Both the position numbers and the translations under genes were made by a program. Below the pieces are notes generated by a model. That model was given only the letters and a program-made list of their open reading frames with translations, had not been told where the DNA came from and made no database searches. Below are positions 48,765 through 59,900 of a stretch of DNA of 64,000 nt, one piece after another. Positions within the stretch are counted from its first letter, which is position 1. Each line of letters begins with the position of its first letter. Origin of the DNA: Scortum barcoo (Eukaryota; Chordata; Actinopteri; Centrarchiformes; Terapontidae); contig CM041545.1 in NCBI GenBank assembly GCA_023238725.1, positions 12,989,782 to 13,053,781 on the forward strand. The letters run 5' to 3'.

Positions 48765-49450
48765 CAAGCCCCGCCCCGTGATGACGCAGGGGTTGTTTGG
48801 CCCGTGACGCTGCTTGTACACGTCGCCTAGCAGGATGTGTTCATTGAAGATGGTGGCGGTGTGTCAGACTCACTGTCCTGCACATTTGTAAGAATTTACT
48901 CATATCTGTACACATTTCCGACGTCGGGTAAGCGCAAATACACGCCATCAGCAGCACTGTTTTGCGCTGAGCGTTTAAATTTGGTGTTTATGACGGGTTT
49001 GAAACTGTTACTCCTTAAGTTAACACAGGCTAGTTAGCGAGCAGTGCTAACTAAGCTCCAAATGCTAACGTTAGCCGAGCAGGCAGTGAACCTGTTAAAT
49101 TATCCTCGACGGGCGGCCAGCGACCTGTAACTCATCTCTGGCTGCTCCTGTTAGGGTCTAATATATACAAACGGGTAATTTAATCCCTCACAGACTGTCT
49201 TTAGAGATCCTGGTTTCGGGTAAAAAACGCCAACTTTCGATATCAGTGTTTTGCCCCGGACATGAAGATGTAGCGTTACCGTTAGCTCTCCGGACCTCTT
49301 TACTCCTTTACAGGCAGCTTTACGTCAACTTAAAGGCGGATTTATAGGAGCCAGAGGCCGGTCAAGAGTTCAACGACTGCGGGGTATTCATCAGAAGTCG
49401 ATGCCGTGAATGTCATGGGGGTAACTTGTGAGTTTTGTGTTGTTGTGTCG
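48765..49450 (+). promoter_or_regulatory. sec16a: sec16a CpG-rich promoter
   Basis: GC- and CpG-richer than its flanks. It contains a GC box (CCCCGCCCC near 48770), two TGACG-type CRE/ATF half sites (GATGACGCAG and CGTGACGCTG) and AAGATGGTGGCGG, which resembles a YY1 initiator. The arrangement suits a TATA-less housekeeping promoter, as expected for an ER export factor. The start site is inferred to lie near 48800-48840. Confidence 0.55.
48815..48927 (+). other. sec16a: sec16a non-coding exon 1 (5' UTR, start approximate)
   Basis: A consensus donor TCGG|GTAAGC ends the exon at 48927. An alternative donor ATTT|GTAAGA occurs at 48887. The exon would contain an upstream ORF: ATG at 48835 and an in-frame ATG at 48850 in strong context (AAG ATG G), both closed by TAA at 48889-48891. 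It splices to the acceptor at 50575, 1.6 kb downstream. Confidence 0.5.
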
Positions 49451-50575
49451 GTAAGTTGGCACAGTTTAGTGGCGGCGCTAACGTTAGCTCACCGTGTTGC
49501 AACGCTTTAATTTATCACCTGCAAGATCCGGGATCATGTTGGTGAAGCATGTCTGGTCAACCTACCTACTTACAAGATCTTTCTGTTATTGATCTACCCC
49601 CTCTAACATTTAAAATGCCCAATGTCAGTGTGTGTTAGCTGGACCTGGCTTACTCACTGTCAGTACAAGTATTTGAATAGATATAACGCTAATATATCTT
49701 AAGGAATAGATAGAGATAATTTATGAAATTCATTTTATGGAGAAGTTGACATTTTCTCCTCAGTCTCCAAAAGGGAAATTTGGGGATTTGAACCAAGTGG
49801 CTCTGACGTTAGCTGACTTGATAGAGGCGTAAGTATATTGTGTAAAATATTTTTTTAGTGTACCTAAGAACTTTATTCTCTTTATTCCTTTTTTCTGCTT
49901 CATCTTCCCTCCAACCTCTAACAGGATGTGTGTTGAAAGCTCCCTGTATTCAGCTGTAAATAATGATAAATACAGTAATGTCCTTTAAGAAAATCTCTAA
50001 AGAGCCAGGCTGTAAAGTGGTCTTCAAATGTGTTGCATTGCTGTGTGATTTAACTAACAGTAATACTGATTCCATTAAACTTCATGACCGTGCAATCAGG
50101 GCAATACAATTAGAAAAAAAAGAATAATGCAGACAAGTTATAGACATAGTTTTATGCTTTACCTACCTATTACAAAAAAAATCTATTCTCATAACAGATA
50201 TTTTCTTACATGTGACTGTTTCAGATTATTACACTATTTCCCAACAGGATAAAATAAAGGTTCCCATTTCTTTATTTTTCTTTAATTTTTTTGAGTAACA
50301 CTTAACTTTAACATAAAACCATTTGACTGAGACAGTGTAACTTAATCAACGTTAGCATTCATTAGTCAGTCACTTGTGTCCTACTTGATATCCTACTGTA
50401 TGTATTATTTGTTTTAACATCTTAGCGTTCATGTAGAAATTGCCACGTTGTACTTTTCGTTGAAATACGGTCATGGACTATTACACAAATAAAGGTGTGG
50501 TGAAATACATCAGAGGCACGTGTAGCTTTTTCTTGATCACACCCTCTCTCCTTTTCTTTATCCAGCTTCGCCTGA
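48928..50575. other. sec16a intron 1, nothing else recognised
   Basis: The 5' part is CpG-rich and shares the promoter composition. The rest is AT-rich and ends in a clear polypyrimidine tract and TATCCAG acceptor. No coding exon was seen. Confidence 0.55.
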
Positions 50576-53500
50576 CTTTAGTCTCTTCAGTGGCATCTAC
50601 TAGAGTGACCTGTTCCTCGGACCCGTTAGCTCTGCAGCCATGCAGCCCCCTCCTCGGACTGGACCTCCAGGAGCCTCTGGCCCTCCTCCCTCTGGGCCCA
50701 ATATGTTCCGCAGGACCAGGCCTCACAAGCATACAGCAGCGCCTACTGCCACAATGCCACCTGCTACTCAACCCATGACAGACCCTTTTGCTTTTGTGAG
50801 AGCTCCTCCGCCTGTGGCTGCGGGTGGTCTCCCAACAATACCCAACAGCAACCCCCCACCAATGCAAACCCCACCTAACATCATGTACTCTCAGGCTGCC
50901 TCAGGGCTGCCTCCACAACCACAGACACTGGAGGATGTCCCAGCTGTTCCCTCTGGTCCCCCACCATCCACTCTGCCAGGGGTGACCCTGTTCAACCCTC
51001 ACAGTACAGCATCCCCTGGTGTTTTCCAAGCTCCCAATCCAGCAGGATATGCATCCTCACATAGTGAACAGGGCTATTTTAATTCAAGAGAACAGACACC
51101 ATCCATGGCAACAGAGCCACCACCTAGGGCCTCAGCCCCAGCACCATCTCAGACACCTTTTAACCAGGATTTTCAAGGACAGCCTCCACCTCAGCCTGTG
51201 CCCTTCCAGCCAGTGCCTCCCACTGCCTCCTCGGCCCAGTGGGCCCCTGATCACGGAAGTCGCCCTCCATCAGTTCAGAACTATTTTCAGCCTACTAGTG
51301 ACCCTCCACCACAGTCTTTTAATTTACCTTCACAGACCCAAATGTACCCCTCCCACACCCCATCACCCCATCATAACACTGCAACCCCTCCAGCACAACC
51401 TGGACATCCCCAGATCCATGCTCCTCCCCCTCCCCAGAACCCTGCAAGGGCCCCTAGTTCTCAATGGCCTGACCCAAATGCACCACAGCAGCACAACTCA
51501 CACTTCCATACACAGAACTACTTCAGTCAGAGCTCTGCCCCCCAGGACTCATGGTTCAACCAGCCTCCACAGGACTCAGGCTACCACCAAATGGGGACTG
51601 GCCCAGGTCATCCTCAGCCTCAGTCAGAGTCTGTTGGATCTCAGCATGCATCCAACACTGGGCCTGGGCCAAATTCGGCATCAGCCTCAGTCCCATACTC
51701 TCAAGACTCTGGTACGCTCTCAATGTTCTTCAAAGACAATGATGTGGAAAATGAAGAAACACTGGCTGGAGAGAGAAATAAGGCGGTGAATGGTATGCTT
51801 GGAGCATTTCAGCATCACAGCAACCCACAAGCCCACAGTGGCCATGCAGATGTTCCTTTGGATTACCAAGGACCTTCTCTGCAAGATCATTCACACCTAC
51901 CATACATGAATGATGCCAACCATGCATCTCAGAAGCCCCCTGATTCCCAGTATGACCATGTGGAGAATTTGGAGTGTATCCCAAACCAGGAAGTATTACC
52001 CAGTGAAGCCCAAGGCAGCCCTGCTGCTGCTGCAGCAGCTCATGGAGTAGACCAGTTTGAAACCGGGCCTAACCTGGAGACCCCCGATTCTATTCCAAGA
52101 CCAATGAGATCTGCCAGTGTTTCATCCAACTACAGCAATATGAGCCATGGAAGTGGAACTGGCACACGTCGGCATCAAGGAGTAGTAGGTACCTTTATTC
52201 AGCAGGAAAGTCCACGTCTCTCTGATGAAGCTAACCTGTCTGCTGCTGCTGGAGGCTACTTTGAGCAGATTGACACTTCTCCAGCTGGAGATATTGGTGT
52301 GCAACAGAGCTCCCTGGAGCAGACATGGCCTCCCACACCAAGCCCTCCCAAACCTACTGGTATCTTTCAGGCCAGTGCTAACAGCTCTTTTGAACCTGTG
52401 CGCTCACATGGGGTTGGGGTGCGTCCTCCTGAAGTTGATAGGGCTAACATGGTCGTGGAAGGGGGTGCAGATTCTACACCTGGCAACCTGGAACAGCCAC
52501 CAGATAACATGGAAAATATTTTTGGCTCAGGACACCCTCTGCCTCCTGGGGCTGCAGGTGTTGTACCTCATCTGGCACACCCAGTGGTTCATTCTCGACC
52601 TTCATCTCGTGCTTTTGGGGCCAGTCGTCCATGTGAGAGCCCTGCCACTACTTTGTGGGCTCAGAATGATCCTACTAGCTTGGGCGTTAACATCCTCCTA
52701 GCCCCTGCTGCCCCAACAGTTCTTGCCCCTTTACGAGAGCCCAGTGCTGATGTCATACAGCCTCCAGAGGATGGCCCATTAGACCTGCAACCCTCCCAGA
52801 GAGTCCAGCCAACGTCACAACAGCACTCAGAGAACTTAGAGAACCCACCAAAGGTGAGTGAGGCCGAGCCAACTGACTCTCAAGTCAACCTGGGCTATGC
52901 GTCTCTCCTTTTGACCGACTCACTCCATCAGCCTGTTTTGATTGCTCCGCCTGTGTCCAATTACAGTGTGATTCCCCCCAGTACGCCTGCTCAAGCAGCC
53001 AATCAATGTAGCCTTAGGGAAGGTACCCCACCTGTGAGATCACTCCCACAGGGGAAGGGTGCCACTTCCTCACAACCACCTCCAGTAACATCTAATCAGA
53101 GTCCACCATTCGTCCCTGGACCATTAAGCTTCGATTCTGCGGCCTCTAACCAGGCCCCACTCAATCTGACCAGAGACAACACAGAAGCGGCAACATCGGA
53201 CATCACAGCTTCGCCGCAGTCTCAGCCAGCCCGCTCTCCTCTTTCAAGGGGCCAATCATTGGGTGGTGACAGTCACTCTGCTCTCCAAGTTAATCCACAG
53301 GCTTCTCTCCTGACTGCTGCTGTCTCTAATCATAATCAGCCATCAAATTATGAACTGCTTGATTTTTCTATGCACCAATCACAAGCCCAAAACCAACCGC
53401 CTGGCCATCCTTCCTCTCAACATGAGTCTCCACAATCTAGTAATGGATTTTACCTACAGGTCACCAAAGATGCTCAGCAAGGGGTAAGAGTGAAAGCGAA

Positions 53501-53984
53501 TGCCCCTGCCCAGACCCCAGCCACTTCATCCACCCCACAGGTACCATCAGCACCCTCCCAAGCAGCTGCAAACACCCAACCCCCACTAGCTGAACCTCCT
53601 AAGACATCAGATTCTCAGGCTGCACCGCAGGGACAAAATGATGCTCCTGCTGTTCCGGTGAGTGGAGCACAACCATCCCCTGGCCAGTATCCAACTCCAC
53701 CACAAGGGCCTGCTGCAGGAAGTGCTCCTCCTCCTGCTGCATACCCTCCAGGGCCTCGAGGACCAGTACCTCCAGGAGCTTCCCAGCCAGCTCCCGGGGA
53801 GCCACCACGACCACCTTCCTCTGCAGGCAGCCAGCACGGCTATGGGCCCCCTCCTCCAGTGCCAGGGCAGATGTATGGTGGCTATTATAGTAATTATGGA
53901 GAGTATCCGGATAGCAGAGCACCATATCCTCCTGGCCAGTACCCACCTCCACATGGGGATCCTAGAGCACAGCAATTTTATCAA
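50576..53984 (+). CDS. sec16a: sec16a exon 2: long disordered N-terminal region
   Basis: Acceptor TTTATCCAG|CTTC, ATG at 50640, donor TATCAA|GTATGT. It encodes residues 1-1115, very rich in Pro, Gln, Ser and Ala. Islands shared with vertebrate Sec16A include MQPPPRTGPPG at the start, TDPFAF, YENVENLE-like DHVENLECIPNQEVLPSE, VGTFIQQE, PKPTGIFQASANSSFEPV, GNLEQPPDNME and CESPATTLWAQ. The low complexity makes other frames open for hundreds of codons. Those are shadows. Without splicing, the frame would stop 15 nt past the donor. Confidence 0.95.
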
Positions 53985-56900
53985 GTATGTGGAAAGTGAA
54001 TGTATTAATCTGCCACTTTTTGTACAGATGTACATTGCAGAATACAATCATGCATAAGAATCTGCTACCATGAAAGGTAAAAAATTTATCAGATTATTGA
54101 TATTTTTATTTTTCAGGATGGTGCATACAGGAGCAGAGCAGATCCTTGGTATGGCAGATATGAGGGGCAGACCCCAGCTTATCGTGATCCAAACTACCAG
54201 TACAGAGAGCCTCAGCCAGAGCGACCCAGCTCTAGGGCTAGCCAATACTCTGACAGGCCCTCATCCAGGTCAGTGGCACTGTTTCTTGGTCTTACACTTA
54301 CACATCATTTGTATGTAACATCAAGTTAATTTTTCACATCATTTTTATGTGAGTTGTTAATTTGTTCATGCAGGTTTGAAGTGGCTTATTTAATTAAGGG
54401 AATATTTAGAAGTGAAAAAGTTTGGTTTTGTTTGGTATAAAGTTCTTGATGAAGATGGTTCTTGTGCACCTTTAAATACACCTTTTTTTGCTTTCTCCCT
54501 TAGGCAAGGCTATTCTGATGATTACCATAGAGCAAACCGAAGTGCCTATAGTGAATATTATGCAGATTACGCCAAGCACTATGATTATGGTATGTGCTGC
54601 ACAGTTAAAAGTGGTCTTTACTTACTAGTATGAATCTCAATGCATTTCCCTGTCTTGTTCACCAAATTTGTTTTATATAGTAATCCAGTCATCTTCCTGT
54701 GTATATAAATGTTTTTTATATAAGTCTTTTGCTCCTCTCCATATTTTCTGTGTGAAGGATACAACTATGGACAGTATGACCCACGATACAGAGGATACTA
54801 TGATCAGTCCTACTGGCCTAATTACGATGATGGATACAGAGGCAGAGACAACTACTATAATCAACAGATGTATCCTCCCAGGTATGCAGAGAAATCATTT
54901 GCACACTCTGAAGTTGTATGGAAGTGTTGTTGCTGTTTATCTGTGCTGAGTTTTATAAACACTTTACCCTCTACTGATAGGAAAGAGGGATATGATGATC
55001 AGTGGCGGTACTATCCTGGTTATGACGCCAGTTTTGATGATGATTACCGTCGACGTGGGGAAATGTACGCCGACGACTTTGACCGGCGCAGCGTCCACAG
55101 CGAGCAGTCAGCACACAGCGTGCACAGCTCCCACAGCCACCACAGCAGACGAAGCAGCTTTAGCTCACGGTCACAGCAGGTGAATGTTTCTTGCATGCAT
55201 ATGTGTTTTTACCTGTGGCTGTTGTCTGACAGAAATATAGTACAGGGGCTCCAAGGCTGATCTTGGATATATTTTAGATGCCATCTTCTAAACTGCTGTC
55301 AGGGGAAAAAAAAAACGGTGCTCCTCCAATTCCTCCACCCTACTTAGACACCAACACTCCCAGCTGTCTTTAGCTTTCATTTCTACAAGCCACATGAGCT
55401 TCTTTTCCTACTGTACTGTACACTTACACACTTTCTTGCAGAGAGTTGGAGAGCTAGAAAAATCAAATTGTGAATTATGAAGCTACAGCCAGCAACTAGT
55501 TAGCTTTGCTTAGCAAACAGAATGGAAACAGCAGGAAAGAGCTTCATTTATTTATATCCATAGAAAACAGAGTGGTATCAATCTTCTCATCCATGGGTGC
55601 AGCTAATATGCATGTAGTGGTTGCTTTCCCATGACTTTCCTTGTAGCATTACTATTATCTACGCTTTGAAGCTGTCTCGTGATCATTCATGGTTCTCAGC
55701 TGCTTCATTGTTATTTAATAATTGTTAAAGTTTCATGTCAGTTAATATCTAAATAAAATATCTACACCTTACAGTATATGGGTGTCTGCTTTTATTTTTT
55801 ATTTGTGTTCTTTTGTTCATGTGATTATTACCTATATTTCTCTTCTCACCCTGTAGAGCCAAGTGTACAGAAGCCAGCCTGACTTGGTGTCAGCAGTCTA
55901 CGACACCACAGCATCCACTTTGGCTGTGGACTACTCTTATGGACAGTATCCAAACCAGACTGATGCTTCCCAGAACTACAGCCAGTACCTCTATCCCTCT
56001 GAATACACAGCTGACAGCACCTGGATCGCTCCCGAGCAACGTAAGTACACAATCCGTAGTTTGGATTTTAGTGATTAAGTAACACTTAAAAAACTCCCAA
56101 CAGAATTTACCACAGTTAAGTCAAATACCAGTAAAACCAGTAGAATTAGGATATAATGTGCTGGCTTTTGCTGGTTCTTAAACTGACTCATGTTTTCCCT
56201 TTAGCTCCTCCTCGCCCAGCAACCCCTGAGAAGTTCACCATACCCCACCGTTGTGCCCGCTTTGGACCTGGTGGTCATCTGGTCCAAGTTCTGCCCAATC
56301 TCCCCTCAGCTGGACAGCCTGCCCTCGTTGATATCCACAACATGGAGGTACATTTTATTTCAGCATCTAGTCCTTTTTGTTGATTTCATAAAGAGCAAGT
56401 GACAACAAGAAGATATTTAAGCATATGGTGTTAAAGTTGCTGTCACACATTTCATGTGACTTAATGTCAAGGCTGTTAAGCAGTTACATGATGCACACAA
56501 AGGCTGTATCAAGTAGTATCTTGAACCACATCTGTATTTGATATTTGCAGACCATGCTGCAGGACACGCCAGACCAGACAGAACTACGAGCCTTCCCTGG
56601 ACCTCTTGTTAAGTGAGTGTTATAAATCACTTGTTATATACTTTATATGTGTGATATATACACTTTATATCCACACAAATACCTTTTGGTCACATATTAT
56701 GTTATACGCCTATAACTGTCACACATCTTGTGTCCTGTCCATCAGGGAAGAGACCCATAAGGTGGACGTGATAAAGTTCTCCCAGAACAAAGCGCTGGAG
56801 TGTTCTCGTGACAACAACCTCTTGGACAGGGACTCTGCTCGCCTGCTCTGGGACTTCATTATGCTGCTCTGTAGACAGAACGGGGTAAGACATGGAATTG

Positions 56901-59900
56901 AAACCAAGAATGTGACTTTTGTATATTTGCCTGGAACAACATTTCTCACTGTTGTGCTCTGTTTCTTAAGACTGTGGTCGGCACGGACATTGCTGACCTC
57001 TTGCTGAAGGAACATCGCTCTGTGTGGCTACCAGGCAAAAGCCCCAATGAAGCCAACTTGATTGATTTTAACAATGAACCGCTGTCACGAGCCGAGGAAG
57101 AGCCAGGAGCTGGACCGCTGTCCCTTCTGTCTGACACCTTCATGACTGTCCCAGAGAACGTAGGCAAAGAGACTGAACGCTTCAGGGAGCTGCTGCTGTT
57201 TGGCCGCAAGAAGGTAAAGACATACCCTCTTATCTTTATTATATTAATTTAACACGTATCATGTAAAATCTAAAATGAGCTCCACTTTGTCTGTGAAATA
57301 GGATGCACTAGAAGCAGCAATGAAGGGAGGCCTCTGGGGCCACGCCTTGCTGTTGGCAAGTAAGATGGACAACAGGACACACGCACGTGTCATGACAAGG
57401 TAAAGTGCCAGTGACATAGAAGGTTGTGATTCATAAACTTGGTTGCACCTTTAGTCTGTGATTTTACAGATTTATAGATATATTTCATTTGTCTGTTGTT
57501 TTTGTTTAGGTTTGCCAACAGTTTGCCTATCAATGACCCTCTCCAGACAGTGTACCAGCTGATGTCAGGGAGGATGCCTGCATCAGCCACTGTGAGCATT
57601 GCTTTGACCTTCTTTCTTTAACTCCCTGCTATTTTATTGCAATTATCCTGAAGAAGTTGCATAGGCAGTGTTTTTCCACTTTAGTTAAGATATGTTTTTC
57701 AATCATACAGTGCTGCGGGGAGGAAAAGTGGGGTGACTGGCGTCCTCACCTAGCCATGGTGCTGTCTAACCTCACACACACCCTGGACCTGGATACCCGT
57801 ACAATCACCACTATGGGCGACACTCTCGGTACGTTTACATCAAAAAATCAGTCTCTCACAGCACGGTACTAAAACACAACAAACACATTTCCTCACATTG
57901 TGTCTGCACTCATTTTTTGTTGCTGCAGCTTCCAAGGGGCTGATTGATGCAGCGCACTTCTGCTACTTGATGGCCCAAGTTGGTCTGGGAGTTTTCACAA
58001 AGAAGAGCACCAAGATGGTTCTGATTGGCTCCAACCACAGGTAAGAGACAGAGGCAGGCACACACATGCAAACAAAGTTGTAAGGGACCCTTCAAGACCA
58101 CAATACAGTTTGGACGTCACGTGCCACAACATATAACCTCATCTTTCTCTCTTCACTTCAGTTTGCCCTTTAACCAATTTGCGACCAATGAAGCAATCCA
58201 GAGGACTGAGGCCTATGAGTATGCTCAGTCTTTGGGCTCACAGCCGTGCTCACTACCCAATTTCCAGGTAGATTTTTTGGGATCATACTCATACTGTTTT
58301 ATTCTAGAGATATCTGTAATAATTGATTGCACTGTCTATACAAAGTTTGTGAAGTATTTGCATATCTCTGCTGAGGAATAACACTGTTCTCTGCTATTTG
58401 TCTCTTATTAGGTGTTTAAGTTGATCTATGCATGCCGTTTGGCTGAAGCAGGCCTGAGTGCTCAGGCCTTCCACTACTGTGAAGTTATCTCTAAGACTGT
58501 CCTCATGCAGCCTTCCTACTACTCTCCTATTTTCATAAGCCAAATCATACAGGTATGTCTTGTCTTTTTCTACAGTACATCCTGTATTCAGATTTGTACC
58601 AGGTACAGCATTCTAACAACTGTTCAATTTCATGTTTTTTTTTTTTTTTTTTGACAGATGTCTGAAAAGCTGAGATTCTTCGATCCACAACTGAAGGAGA
58701 AGCCAGAGCAAGAGTTATTCAATGAGCCTGAGTGGCTCATCCACCTCAGACAGCTGGATGGACAGATCAGGGTGAGGAGCAGGAGGTGTTTGCAGTTGTG
58801 CAAATTATAATTTACACATGATGATATTCAAAATACATATTATTTGTGTATTTTGAATATCATTTGTAAATTAGTATTGAGCATTTCCAAAGTGCTACTT
58901 AACTGTAAGTATAGTGAGAGATGTAGGTCAAGAATAACTGTATTTATTTTTGAAAATTAAGTTTCTAGAATTTGAACTTACATTTATTTATTTTTTTGGA
59001 TTTTATTCTTTATAATTTCTTCACATGAAACAAATGTTTGATGCTTGTCTGTTTTTTTTTTTTTTGTTTTTTTTCCAGACAGGGGTGATTACATACAATG
59101 AAGACAGAACAACTCCTACTCAGTTCAACTGCAGCAGCCCCAGCTCTGACTTGGACCAGCCCAGTCCACCTGTACCTTATAGCATGCCTGTCGAGATGGA
59201 TGGCCCCACCCCTGACAACCCACTAATGAGCTCATTACTGCCCGGGCCTCCACCACAGGCAGTACAGCTGATGCCTCCAGGTGTGTGTTTGAACTGTGTT
59301 CTCCTTTTAACCTCTTTTCACTAAAATTTAAAATGCATCAGATCTAATCTCTTCTACTTCCTCTCAGCTCCTACCTCCATCCTCCAAGATGGCATGGCCC
59401 CTCCTCAGCCTCTACTGCCCACTGATCCTCCCCAGTTCTACCCAGTACCCCCCAGTGGACCACCAGGCCAGATCCCTGTCTCAGGCTACCCTCCACAGGA
59501 TCCTGGCTTCGCCCCTCTTCCCTTCCAACCTCAACCTGAGCAGTCAGAAATGTATCCAGGAGCCCATCAGCAGCCTCCACCTCTTCAGGGGGGCCAAATG
59601 GCACCACACATGTCCCCTCAGGTGCCACATTCACCTATACAGATGAACCCCCCGCCACCCCAGATGCCTCAGCACATGCCCCCTTCCCCCGGGCATATGC
59701 CCTCCGCAGATCATCTGTCCCAGGCCCCACCAGAGATGCACATTTCTCAACCAATATCATCCTCCCCACCCAGAAGCTCCTTCACACCGCAGAGGGACTT
59801 CTATGACCACCACATGGGTTACATGGTCAGTATCAGTCTGCCTGAATATCAAAGAAATGACAACATCACCGTTCTCTGTCCATAAATGTGTACTTGTACT

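Larger units (their letters stand above)
36006..48780. other. Intergenic region between notch1 and sec16a, no gene recognised
   Basis: About 12.8 kb, AT-rich. It contains microsatellites (39663-39735, 40069-40091, 40361-40388, 45427-45480), copies of other teleost repeats (about 40720-41100 and 42480-42700) and a CTCF-like site at 47848. The longest open frame that does not shadow a gene is 43410-44039 on the minus strand (209 codons). It has no recognisable domain and no gene context. Candidate enhancers may be present, but nothing in the sequence identifies them. Confidence 0.5.

Noticed and set aside
51019..51789. 256-codon open frame in a second frame of sec16a exon 2
   Set aside because: The Pro/Gln/Ser-rich codon composition of exon 2 keeps other frames open. 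Only the 50640 frame matches Sec16A and splices onward.
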